Assembly (NCBI RefSeq): GCF_040782645.1
Contig: NZ_CP160403.1
Location: forward strand, 9,025,001 to 9,089,000
Length of the DNA: 64,000 bases
From: Streptomyces sp. HUAS ZL42
GTDB lineage: Bacteria; Actinomycetota; Actinomycetes; Streptomycetales; Streptomycetaceae
Direction of reading: 5' to 3'
The notes beneath the pieces were generated by a model. The model worked only from the letters and a program-made list of their open reading frames with translations, did not search any database and was not told the DNA's origin. This document shows, piece by piece, positions 35,678 through 42,752 of the stretch. Every line of letters begins with the position of its first letter. Within the stretch, counting starts at the first letter, position 1. The translations under genes were made by a program, and so were the position numbers.

Positions 35678-35731
35678 ATGTCCCGAGAAACGGTGATCAC
35701 CACCCCCTCGGGGGTGGGCCATGCGCTTTAG
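35678..35731 (+). CDS. Possible 17-residue leader peptide
   Basis: A 17-codon frame (MSRETVITTPSGVGHAL) follows a strong AAGGAGG Shine-Dalgarno sequence with good spacing, and its last codons overlap the ATG of the 80-residue gene at 35721, which lacks its own good ribosome-binding site. This arrangement would couple translation of the downstream gene to the leader. It is too short to support by homology. Confidence 0.3.
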   Translation: MSRETVITTPSGVGHAL

Positions 35732-35963
35732 CCGCTCCGTCGTCCGACAGGTCCGTGAATGCCCCTGGGGCGGCCTGAAGGCCGCCTGCCCTCACTGCAT
35801 TGACCTCGTCGTGGACGAGGCCACGAGGCTGGCGCACAGCCGCTTCGGAGAAGAGCCGGTCATTCGGCTGGCATGGCTCATCGGCATCATCGAGGGTGAC
35901 CCCGGTCTGGAGCACGCCGCGCGCCGTGTCATCTGGGCGGCGGTGTCCTCCACCGCTGCCTAG
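35721..35963 (+). CDS. Small hypothetical protein with CPHC motif
   Basis: 80 residues. A CxxC pair sits in KAACPHCIDLVVDEATRLAH, and a helical C-terminal half reads PVIRLAWLIGIIEGDPGLEHAARRVIWAA. It could be a small zinc-binding or helical phage protein; no family was recognised. Translation probably depends on the short leader that overlaps its start. Its stop is directly followed by another small frame. Confidence 0.5.
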   Translation: MRFSRSVVRQVRECPWGGLKAACPHCIDLVVDEATRLAHSRFGEEPVIRLAWLIGIIEGDPGLEHAARRVIWAAVSSTAA

Positions 35964-36068
35964 ATGGTGGAGCCCAAGGAGTTGCCCAAGGAGTTGCCCA
36001 TGGAGTCCGAGGTGGTCATCACCTCGGACTCCACACCGACGAACAAGGAGGCGCCATGCCTGAGATGA
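35964..36068 (+). CDS. Possible 34-residue peptide with tandem PKEL
   Basis: The frame starts at the base after the previous stop and ends inside the start of the 109-residue gene. It encodes MVEPKELPKELPMESEV and a short acidic tail. The PKEL pair comes from a 12-bp tandem DNA repeat (CCCAAGGAGTTG twice). The repeat also contains AAGGAG, so it may be a ribosome-binding or coupling element rather than a coding one. Confidence 0.25.
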   Translation: MVEPKELPKELPMESEVVITSDSTPTNKEAPCLR

Positions 36069-36385
36069 AGGTAGTTCTGGACAGCGTCAGCGGCCCCACG
36101 TTGAGCGCGGTCACCACTAACGCCACGGGAACAGCCGTGGACGGCATCCAACCCCGTTCCACGGCCACGGTTGTTGCTGTCGGCACCGGCACCCTCGCCG
36201 GAACGCTGACCATCGAGGGTTCCTTGGACAACTCCGCGTGGGTTTCCACGGGAACCACCGTCGCCCTAACGGCCGCCGCCACGGTGAGCGCAACGAGTAC
36301 GGGTAAGGCGTTCCGGTACTACCGCACATCCCTTTCCGGCGCCTCGGGAACAGGTTCCTGCACGGCCACCATGGCTGCGGTCTGA
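36056..36385 (+). CDS. Phage-structural-like beta-rich small protein
   Basis: 109 residues, rich in Thr, Ser, Ala, Gly and Val with alternating beta-strand pattern (TATVVAVGTGTLAGTLTIEG, GKAFRYYRTSLSGASGTGSC). AAGGAGG lies 7 bp before the ATG. The composition and the NSAWVSTG/FRYYR pattern resemble small head-decoration or tail-associated proteins of actinophages, but there is no signature motif. It would be consistent with a satellite that makes its own particle component. Function is inference. Confidence 0.5.
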   Translation: MPEMKVVLDSVSGPTLSAVTTNATGTAVDGIQPRSTATVVAVGTGTLAGTLTIEGSLDNSAWVSTGTTVALTAAATVSATSTGKAFRYYRTSLSGASGTGSCTATMAAV

Positions 36386-36428
36386 CGCATTCCGATAGGG
36401 GGCAGCCGGCCCGGGTCTTAGGGAATGG

Positions 36429-36445
36429 CTGGAGTGTCACTCCAG
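36429..36445. promoter_or_regulatory. 17-bp perfect palindrome CTGGAGTGTCACTCCAG
   Basis: Perfect 8-bp arms around a central T in the 179-bp gap upstream of the coiled-coil protein gene (start 36565). It is a candidate operator for the element's regulator, or a hairpin. GC-rich inverted segments also lie at 36470-36500. No gene is visible in this gap. Confidence 0.45.
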
Positions 36446-36564
36446 ACCTGTACCGTTCCTTTTCATCGACCGGGATTGCCCGGCCCCCGGTCTGTCACAA
36501 GTCCGGAGACGGATCTCTCCTCTCTGCCCCCTTGAGAAGGAGACGGCCAAAGGAAGGGGAGCGC

Positions 36565-37017
36565 ATGTCCTTTGACATGGGGTACTACGGAAGCGACCCA
36601 TATGGAGACGCCGCCGAGTACGAAGAGTTCGAAGAGCAGCCGCAGCAGCGGCAGCGCAACGCGCCACGGTCGCCGGGGCTCCGGGCCCACATGAAGGCGA
36701 TTTCGGCCGAGAACAAGGCACTGAAGAAGCAACTGGACGAGCAGAAGGCCATGCTTCAGGAACTGATGGAGGGCGACAGCTCCCCACAGCAGCCGAATGC
36801 AGGTGGACACCCTCGCTCGCCGCTTCTGACGCCAGAAGAGCAGATGCAGTACCAGCGGATGATTTCCATCGGTGCCGTGCACGCGGCTCCCCCGATGGGA
36901 TCTCAGCAGGAACAGATCAACGCCATCCGGAACACCAAGAACCCTCAGGAACTCATCGATTACTTGAGGTCCCAGGGGTCCACGATCGGGACGAACTACG
37001 AGGGGATGGGGTACTGA
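36565..37017 (+). CDS. Acidic coiled-coil protein, scaffold-like
   Basis: 150 residues. An acidic N-terminus (YGDAAEYEEFEEQPQQRQR) is followed by a strong helical, coiled-coil segment (AHMKAISAENKALKKQLDEQKAMLQELMEG, about 45-75) and a Gln-rich C-terminal helix (EEQMQYQRMIS ... NAIRNTKNPQELIDYLRSQG). Length, charge and order resemble phage capsid scaffolding proteins, although no capsid or protease gene is present. GGAAGGGGA precedes the ATG. The alternative is a DNA- or protein-binding accessory factor. Confidence 0.5.
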   Translation: MSFDMGYYGSDPYGDAAEYEEFEEQPQQRQRNAPRSPGLRAHMKAISAENKALKKQLDEQKAMLQELMEGDSSPQQPNAGGHPRSPLLTPEEQMQYQRMISIGAVHAAPPMGSQQEQINAIRNTKNPQELIDYLRSQGSTIGTNYEGMGY

Positions 37018-37018
37018 G

Positions 37019-37252
37019 ATGGACACCATGCGCGCCGTGCCTGGCGCGGACCTGGCAGGGGACCCGGGGCACGAGGCGGGATCTCAGCCGATGGCAGCGC
37101 TTCGTGGCGGTTGCGCTGCGCCCTATACGCAGCAGCCGCTCAGCGGTGCCAATACCGGCGCGCAGCGCCCCGGACCCAACGCCACGGACGCGGACTCCCC
37201 CACCTCCGGCCACCTCGCCGGTGCGACGTGGACGTACAACGGCGGGGCATGA
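37019..37252 (+). CDS. Small hypothetical protein at the end of the late-gene run
   Basis: 77 residues, low complexity (Ala, Gly, Pro, Thr), no domain. The ATG is one base after the stop of the coiled-coil gene, which supports translation by coupling. A terminator follows 94 bp later. It might be a disordered structural peptide or a chance frame. Confidence 0.4.
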   Translation: MDTMRAVPGADLAGDPGHEAGSQPMAALRGGCAAPYTQQPLSGANTGAQRPGPNATDADSPTSGHLAGATWTYNGGA

Positions 37253-37346
37253 GCCCGACACACTTCCTGTGGGGCCAGAGTTCACGCCCTGGAATTCCGT
37301 AGATGCCATGGCCGAGGGCGTGAACAACACCTGACAGGCAAAAAGA

Positions 37347-37377
37347 AAGACCCCCGTGCGGCGTGCACGGGGGTCTT
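37347..37377 (+). terminator. Strong intrinsic terminator
   Basis: 13-bp perfect stem AAGACCCCCGTGC / GCACGGGGGTCTT with a GGCGT loop, then TCTAGTTCT. It ends the rightward gene run of the element. Confidence 0.88.
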
Positions 37378-37379
37378 CT

Positions 37380-37590
37380 AGTTCTCACTCACCGGATATC
37401 CGGATAAGCCACCGATCGGGGCTCTTGAATATCCAGATAAACGCACGGAGTGCTGAATCGAGTGTTGCCGGTCCCGAATTTGTCGACATTTACTACCGGG
37501 CAGTGCATTCGGGGCCGTATTTGGCTCAGGCGGGCCTTGTGGAGGCGACTCCCTGCACACCCCCTTGCGCACCTGTGCTGGCAGGTGCCG
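37380..37590. other. Non-coding AT-richer stretch with paired ATATCC-GATAA repeats
   Basis: No supported gene in 210 bp. Two direct repeats, ATATCCGGATAA (37396-37407) and ATATCCAGATAA (37429-37440), start 33 bp apart, three helical turns; the first is embedded in the palindrome CCGGATATCCGG. They may be regulator-binding sites or replication iterons for the element. Confidence 0.45.
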
Positions 37591-37791
37591 TCAGGCTCCT
37601 TCGCCTTTCCGGCGCGCTGCCAGGACGCGCGCCAGGAGGCGCAGGGGTGTGGGATCCGGCAGCACGAGGTGGGCGTGTTCGCGGTGCGCCCACACGTCCC
37701 ACCCGGGACCGGAGTTGCCCGGCTCGTGCCACAGGAGGACTCCGTCCTCCTCGTCGATGATCAGCGCGTCACAGTGGCGGCAGATGTTCAC
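37591..37791 (-). CDS. Small zinc-ribbon-like protein
   Basis: 66 residues beginning NICRHCDALIIDEEDGVLLWHE, where a CxxC and a downstream His (WAHREHAHLV) suggest a small metal-binding site. The C-terminus is basic. The GTG start overlaps the stop of the upstream gene (GTGA). With that gene it forms a two-gene leftward operon typical of element accessory or regulatory proteins in actinobacteria. Function unknown. Confidence 0.55.
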   Translation of the reverse strand: MNICRHCDALIIDEEDGVLLWHEPGNSGPGWDVWAHREHAHLVLPDPTPLRLLARVLAARRKGEGA

Positions 37792-37985
37792 CGGGCGCCT
37801 GCCAGGTGCCGGTACACGCCCCACAGCACGGGTTCCACGGTGCAGGGGGCCAGGGCACCGCCGCACACGGGGCAGTCCTCGACGTGGCCCTTCCAGGCGG
37901 CGTACGCGCGCCTGGACTCCTCGGTGTCCCGGTCACCCAGCTTCGCGCGCATCGTGTCGTGCAAACTCTGGCTAGGCTTCGCCAT
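37788..37985 (-). CDS. Small CPVCGG zinc-finger-like protein
   Basis: 65 residues. It begins MAKPSQSLHDTMRAKLGD and contains ESRRAYAAWKGHVEDCPVCGGALAPC, one zinc knuckle-like set (CPVC...C). GAGGAG precedes the ATG. It is first gene of the leftward pair, and its stop overlaps the next start. It faces the GntR-type gene across a 127-bp divergent promoter region. Confidence 0.55.
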   Translation of the reverse strand: MAKPSQSLHDTMRAKLGDRDTEESRRAYAAWKGHVEDCPVCGGALAPCTVEPVLWGVYRHLAGAR

Positions 37986-38112
37986 GTCATCACTCCTCGG
38001 TAGTGGTGGCCACGCCCCGGGAGTCCTGACCGACTCGCCGGGGTCTCTTTCTGAGAACACCCAGCGTACGAGCAGAGTGCTATACCCCGCTACGGGATGC
38101 CTATATCTCGCC

Positions 38113-38406
38113 ATGACGGTCACAGGCGTGCAGGCTGGCCCCATGATCGAGTTCGCCGAGGACCGGCCGAAGTGGGAGCAGATCACCGACGTGATCCGTG
38201 CACGGATCACGGACGGCACGTACGCCCCTCGCAGCCGGGTGCCGTCGGTCGTAGCGCTGACGAGTGAGTTCGGCGTAGCGGGCGTCACGGCCCGCAAAGC
38301 GCTGGCCGCGCTGCGGGAGACGGGCGAGATCTACACCGTGACCGGCATGGGCTCCTTCGTGGCCGACAAAGCCACGGAGGACCAGGACCAGCCGCCGAAG
38401 GCGTGA
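38113..38406 (+). CDS. GntR-type winged-helix regulator
   Basis: 97 residues with one GntR DNA-binding domain: KWEQITDVIRARITDGTYAP, SRVPSVVALTSEFGVAGVTARKALAALRETGEI and a beta-wing TVTGMGSFVAD. No effector domain is attached, as in small KorSA-like regulators of actinobacterial integrative elements. The start may be 38113 (used here) or the ATG at 38143; neither has a Shine-Dalgarno sequence, and a TATATC hexamer ends 5 bp before 38113, so a leaderless transcript is possible. It may control the divergent zinc-protein genes and the integrase/replication genes. Confidence 0.75.
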   Translation: MTVTGVQAGPMIEFAEDRPKWEQITDVIRARITDGTYAPRSRVPSVVALTSEFGVAGVTARKALAALRETGEIYTVTGMGSFVADKATEDQDQPPKA

Positions 38407-38942
38407 GCCTGAGGAGTCTGGGAGAGGCACGGGGGGAGGGTCCATGGGGGCAGGTAGGGCGAGCGTAAAAAGCCCCGGGTCATAGCCCTGGCCATTCGGG
38501 TACGTGCAGGGGGCACGGATGAATGCGCGTCGCCTTCCTGCCGCCATGGCGCTCGGATTCCGTCACGCGCCGGACGTGCGCTCCGGCGCTGCTCCTCGCC
38601 CTGCCTAGATGAGTGGCTGCGGCGCGACGCGCTTTATACAAGGAGGGCGCCAGCATGCGCGCCGAGTTGGGCACGCTGGTCATGCCGTAGGTGATGCACT
38701 TGCCGGTGTTCCTGCCCTACGACTTCGGCCCGAACGTGGCCGCCTGCGGGGCCTGTGTCGGCAGGCTCCGGCCCGCCGGAGCAGGTGTCCGGCCAGGGCG
38801 AGCGCGGCTCGCAGGTGGCTGCGCTCCCACCCCTTGGATTCGCAGGCTGCGCGTTCCGCGCGATCATGGCCAACTTTGCTGGCGTGAATCGCCGTGACCT
38901 GGGGCAACGCCCCTTGGATTCAAAGGGTCACAAGTATGTGTC
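38407..38942. other. Right-end non-coding stretch of the element
   Basis: About 535 bp without a gene I can support; several short overlapping frames on both strands lack good ribosome-binding sites and domains. It holds a 12-bp direct repeat CCCCTTGGATTC at 38830-38841 and 38910-38921, exactly 80 bp apart, close to the right attachment site. Confidence 0.5.
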
Positions 38943-40484
38943 GATCATGAACATGGAGTTCTCCGCGTACGGCGCGTCCTTGAGCTTCGGCATCCGCGCC
39001 GGACCGAACATCCCGGGCCGTACGGCGTCAGGGTCGCTGCCGAGGGCGCAGTCGCCGCGCGAGCCGTCAAGGATCGCGATCCCGGACGCCGGGTACGTGG
39101 TCCGGCCGAGCGCTGTCGAGCAGCGAGCCGCCAACTCGTCGGTGATCCGGGGGAGTACCTGCGACTGGGTGAACAGCGAGTGCCCCGACCGGTCGGCGGC
39201 GAGGGTGTTCACCCAGGGGATGCCCTGGTGCCGGGCCAGAGAGGCGAGGACGTCGTCCGTGCTGCGCGCCTTGCCGAAGTCGAGCGACGTGTCGGTGAAA
39301 CGCATGTTGGCCGCGTTGGGGTCGTACAGGGCGTACGCCGTCGTGCTGGTCCACGGCAGCGGGACCTGGGCGCTGAGGGAGGTGACGACCGGGCCGTAAC
39401 GCGTCCACCACTGGATGCGGGTGACCGGCTCACGGTCCTTCACCGGAACCGTCACGGTCCGCTTCGTCATGCGCTCCGGCCGGCCGTCCACGAGGTAGGT
39501 CGTGGGATCGGCCGGATCCAGGGTCAGCTGATGGAAGTCGGCCGGAATGCCGGTGGAGACGGTGTGGGTCCACGCCACGTGCGAGTTGAACCCGATGGCG
39601 ATCACCGGGGAGCCGAGGAGCGAGCCGCCGGAGACGTCGAGTTCGCCGGGGATCGTCTGCTGCGACTGCCAGAATCGGCGGCCGCCCTGCCAGGGATAGT
39701 GCGGGTTGCCGAGCAGCAGTCCGCGGCCGTTCGCCGTCGTGGCGCCGCTGAAGGCGACGGCGTTGGAGCCCATGCCGCTGTCGGCCCACAGCTCGCGCGC
39801 CGCCCCGGCCAACGCCTTCGCGGACGGTGTGGGCGCGGAAGAAGTACCGGTGGCGGACGCGGACGGCGGCTGGGCGCTCGTGATGGTGTCGACGAAACGC
39901 CCCTCACCAGAAATGGTGGTGATGGCGTAGGCGCGGGTGGCCACGTCGAACTCGGAGACCGGCCGGACCCAGGAGGCGCCCTGGCAGGCGGGATCCGTGA
40001 TCTTGTTCTGTGCGAGCCAGGCGTTGTAGCCGGCCGCCCAGCCGCGCATCATGTCCCGGACCTGGCGGCTCGGACCCAGGGGAGCGGGCTCGGCGAGCAG
40101 CTTCTGCACCGTGTGGCTCTCCCGGAGCCCACGGAAGTACAGATCGCTGGTGAGGTTGGTACGGGCGGCGGAGAGCGCGCCGTCGGCGGCCGCGTCGGCG
40201 CCGAAATGGCGTGATCGCTCGCCGCGCAGGGTCACGAAACCGTCGGCGAGCGTGCACACCTCGTCGGCGGCCTGGGCCCAGCCCTCACCGAAGCCCAGAT
40301 CTGCGTAGCTCTTCGCGAGGATGTGCGGAATTCCGTACTCGGTGTAGCGGATGACGGCGGACAGACCACCGTGCGAGGGACGATCCTGACGATCCGGTAA
40401 CTCTGCCGCTGCCGCAGGCAGCGTGGCCGTGGCGGTGAGCAGGGCGACAGCCGCGACGACGAGTCGTCTCAGGCTGGTGCGCAT
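38928..40484 (-). pseudogene. Penicillin acylase, N-terminal part (split by the integrative element)
   Basis: N-terminal part of a secreted penicillin-acylase family Ntn hydrolase. It has a signal peptide (RTSLRRLVVAAVALLTATA, ending PAAAA), an alpha-subunit region (VIRYTEYGIPHILAKSYADLGFGEGWAQA) and the beta-subunit N-terminal Ser in SGMGSNAVAFSG, with GNPHYPW following. The ATG at 40484 follows GGGAGG. After PYAENS the frame leaves the host gene at the core and ends 11 codons later inside the element, so a 518-residue truncated product is possible. The remaining part is at 29445-30340. Confidence 0.9.
38943..38965. other. Right attachment site (attR) with core GAGTTCTCCG
   Basis: The arm GATCATGAAC (38943-38952) is followed by ATG and the core GAGTTCTCCG (38956-38965). 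Beyond the core, acylase codons for YAPADK-strand sequence resume on the host side. Joined to the left-end arm GTTCATGATC, it rebuilds an attP with perfect 10-bp inverted arms around 14 bp whose middle, GGAGTTCTCC, is itself symmetric about TT. Confidence 0.85.
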
Positions 40485-40594
40485 CGTGCCTCCCAACGTC
40501 ATTGAGGGAAGGAGCGGTTGAGCGTAACAACGGGTGTGCGACCCCCGGTCCGGTTACTTGACCCCCCTCTTCGACGGACCGAGGATCATGAGTC

Positions 40595-42091
40595 ATGACG
40601 CAAGGACACGGCAGCACGGTTGACGGGGTGCTGCGCCGCAGCGCCCGGCGCACCCCGGCGCGCGTCGCGGTCGAGTACCGCGACCGCACCTGGACGTACG
40701 AGGAACTCGACGAGGCCGTCTCCCGCGCCTCGGGCGTCCTGCTGGCCGAGGGCCTCGCTCCCGGCGACCGGGTCGGCGCCTACGGCCACAACTCCGACGC
40801 CTATCTCATCGCCTTCCTCGCCTGCGCCCGTGCGGGCCTGGTCCACGTACCGGTCAACCAGAACCTCGCCGGCGACGACCTCGCGTACATCGTCGGCCAG
40901 TCGGGAAGCACGCTGGTCCTGGCGGACCCGGACCTGGCCGGCCGGCTTCCCGACGGCGTACGATCCCTTCCGCTGCGCGACGCCGACGGCTCCCTGCTCG
41001 AACAACTGGCCGCGGCCCCGGCGTACGACGGTCCCGAACCGCGCACCGAGGACCTCGTGCAACTGCTGTACACCTCGGGCACGACGGCCCTGCCCAAGGG
41101 CGCGATGATGACGCACCGCGCCCTGGTCCACGAGTACCTGAGCGCCATCACGGCCCTCGACCTGAGCGCCGGCGACCTCCCCGTGCACTCGCTGCCCCTG
41201 TACCACTCGGCGCAGATGCACGTGTTCCTGCTGCCCTACCTCGCGGTCGGCGCCACGAACATCATCCTCGACGCGCCGAACGGCGACGAGCTCTTCGACC
41301 TGATCGAGGCGGGCCGCGTGGACAGCCTGTTCGCCCCGCCGACGGTGTGGATCGGCCTGTCCAACCGGCCCGACTTCGCCACCCGCGACCTGAGCGGGCT
41401 GCGCAAGGCGTACTACGGGGCGTCGATCATGCCGGTGCCGGTCCTGGAGCGGCTGCGCGAGCGACTGCCGAAGCTGGGGTTCTACAACTGCTTCGGGCAG
41501 AGCGAGATCGGCCCGCTCGCCACGGTCCTGGCCCCCGACGAGCACAAGGGCCGGATGGACTCCTGCGGCCGCACGGTCCTGTTCGTCGACGCCCGTGTCG
41601 TCGACGAGAACGGCGAGGACGTCCCCGACGGCACACCCGGCGAAATCGTCTACCGCTCCCCGCAGTTGTGCGAGGGCTACTGGGACAAGCCCGAGGAGAC
41701 CGCCGAGGCCTTCCGCGACGGCTGGTTCCACTCCGGCGACCTCGCCGTCCGTGACGCGCACGGCTACTTCACGATCGTCGACCGGGTCAAGGACGTCATC
41801 AACTCCGGTGGCGTCCTGGTCGCATCCCGTCAGGTCGAGGACGCGCTGTACACGCACGACGGCGTCGCCGAGGTCGCCGTGATCGGCCTGCCCGACGAGA
41901 AGTGGATCGAGGCGATCACCGCGGTCGTCGTACCCCGCGGCGAGGTCACGGGGGAGGCCCTCATCGCCCACGCCCGCGAGAAACTCGCCCACTTCAAGGC
42001 GCCGAAACGGGTGGTGTTCGTGGAGGAGCTGCCGCGCAACGCCAGCGGGAAGATCCTCAAGAGGGAGCTGCGGGACAGGTTCGCGGGCTGA
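40595..42091 (+). CDS. Acyl-CoA synthetase (ANL superfamily)
   Basis: 498 residues. Adenylation motifs: [20 protein letters not shown] (about 155-175), [11 protein letters not shown] (around 298), [25 protein letters not shown] (around 375-400) and the terminal catalytic Lys in [16 protein letters not shown]. It activates an unidentified fatty or aromatic acid to its CoA ester. It is divergent from the acylase gene with 110 bp between the starts, and convergent with the TetR gene 15 bp away. Confidence 0.9.
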   Translation: MTQGHGSTVDGVLRRSARRTPARVAVEYRDRTWTYEELDEAVSRASGVLLAEGLAPGDRVGAYGHNSDAYLIAFLACARAGLVHVPVNQNLAGDDLAYIVGQSGSTLVLADPDLAGRLPDGVRSLPLRDADGSLLEQLAAAPAYDGPEPRTEDLVQLLYTSGTTALPKGAMMTHRALVHEYLSAITALDLSAGDLPVHSLPLYHSAQMHVFLLPYLAVGATNIILDAPNGDELFDLIEAGRVDSLFAPPTVWIGLSNRPDFATRDLSGLRKAYYGASIMPVPVLERLRERLPKLGFYNCFGQSEIGPLATVLAPDEHKGRMDSCGRTVLFVDARVVDENGEDVPDGTPGEIVYRSPQLCEGYWDKPEETAEAFRDGWFHSGDLAVRDAHGYFTIVDRVKDVINSGGVLVASRQVEDALYTHDGVAEVAVIGLPDEKWIEAITAVVVPRGEVTGEALIAHAREKLAHFKAPKRVVFVEELPRNASGKILKRELRDRFAG

Positions 42092-42106
42092 CCCCGAGCG
42101 GCCGGA

Positions 42107-42664
42107 TCAGCGCAGCGCCGCCTCCACCAGCCCCCTGAGCTCCTCCTCGGACACGCGTCCGCCACCCACCAGACGGTCGAAGACCAGCCCGTCCACGCAG
42201 ACCAGCAGAGTCACGGTGCGCTGCTCGGCGTCCTCGAGGCCCTGTGCGGTCAGGAATTCCTGTACGGCGCGCCGGGCCGCGTTATCACGGGGCAGCAGGA
42301 TCTCCCGCAGCTCGGGATGGTGCACGCTCTCGACGGCGCAGGCGTAGCGGGCGAGGGAGCGGCGCCGCCCCTCTCCGGTGAGCCGCTGTGCACAGGAGGC
42401 GGCGAGGCCGGCCGTCAGGTCCTCCGCGTTCCGCAGCACCGGCGTCCGTTCCCCCATCTCCTGCAGCTCCGCCTGGTCGAGCGCGACCAGGCGGCGGACC
42501 AGCGCGGTGAGCAGCGCCCGGCGGGTGCGGAAGTAGGCGGAGGTGGTGCCGGGCGGCAGGTCGGCGGCCCGGTCGACCGCCCGGTGGGTCAGTCCCCGCA
42601 TCCCGGCCTCGGCGAGGACGTCGATGGCGGCATCGGCGAGGACGGTACGTCGATCCGTGGGCAC
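42107..42664 (-). CDS. TetR-family repressor
   Basis: 185 residues. N-terminal HTH (about 7-50): ADAAIDVLAEAGMRGLTHRAVDRAADLPPGTTSAYFRTRRALLTAL. The C-terminal ligand domain is helical. GGAGGG nearly abuts the GTG start at 42664. It is divergent from an FAD monooxygenase gene, and two related palindromes lie in the intergenic region, so it most probably represses itself and that gene. The inducer is unknown. Confidence 0.9.
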   Translation of the reverse strand: MPTDRRTVLADAAIDVLAEAGMRGLTHRAVDRAADLPPGTTSAYFRTRRALLTALVRRLVALDQAELQEMGERTPVLRNAEDLTAGLAASCAQRLTGEGRRRSLARYACAVESVHHPELREILLPRDNAARRAVQEFLTAQGLEDAEQRTVTLLVCVDGLVFDRLVGGGRVSEEELRGLVEAALR

Positions 42665-42671
42665 CCCTCCT

Positions 42672-42721
42672 TTCTACACCTGTAGTAGGCCGAGTACGCT
42701 CACCTTCTACAGATGTAGAAG
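42672..42721. promoter_or_regulatory. Twin TTCTACA-NN-TGTAGAA operators
   Basis: Two palindromes between the TetR and monooxygenase genes: TTCTACACCTGTAGTA (42672-42687) and the perfect CTTCTACAGATGTAGAAG (42704-42721). Centres are 33 bp apart, three helical turns. These are the probable binding sites of the adjacent TetR protein. Confidence 0.75.
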
Positions 42722-42752
42722 CGCTTTGGCGGTCGGTACGGAGGGGGAACGC

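Larger units (their letters stand above)
30331..38965. mobile_element. 8.6-kb serine-integrase integrative element (phage-satellite-like)
   Basis: The segment between the two core repeats is 8625 bp (core counted once). It carries, rightward, a large serine integrase, excisionase-like HTH, primase-helicase and about seven small proteins; leftward, two small zinc-binding-like proteins; and a GntR-type regulator. It interrupts the acylase gene and its removal restores the frame. The base composition is visibly less extreme in GC than in the host DNA. No TraB/FtsK-type translocase, relaxase, terminase, portal, capsid or tail gene was recognised. It could be a phage satellite, a reduced integrative element, or the remnant of a larger prophage. 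Confidence 0.88.

Noticed and set aside
37378..37572. 64-codon leftward frame in the repeat-bearing gap
   Set aside because: No Shine-Dalgarno sequence, low complexity and overlap with the terminator region.
38634..38907. Several overlapping short frames on both strands near the right end of the element
   Set aside because: No good ribosome-binding site, no domain, and no consistent single frame; treated as non-coding.
30331..38965. Interpretation as a typical conjugative AICE
   Set aside because: No TraB/FtsK-like translocase or spread gene was found, although integrase, primase-polymerase and a GntR regulator would fit; kept only as an alternative.
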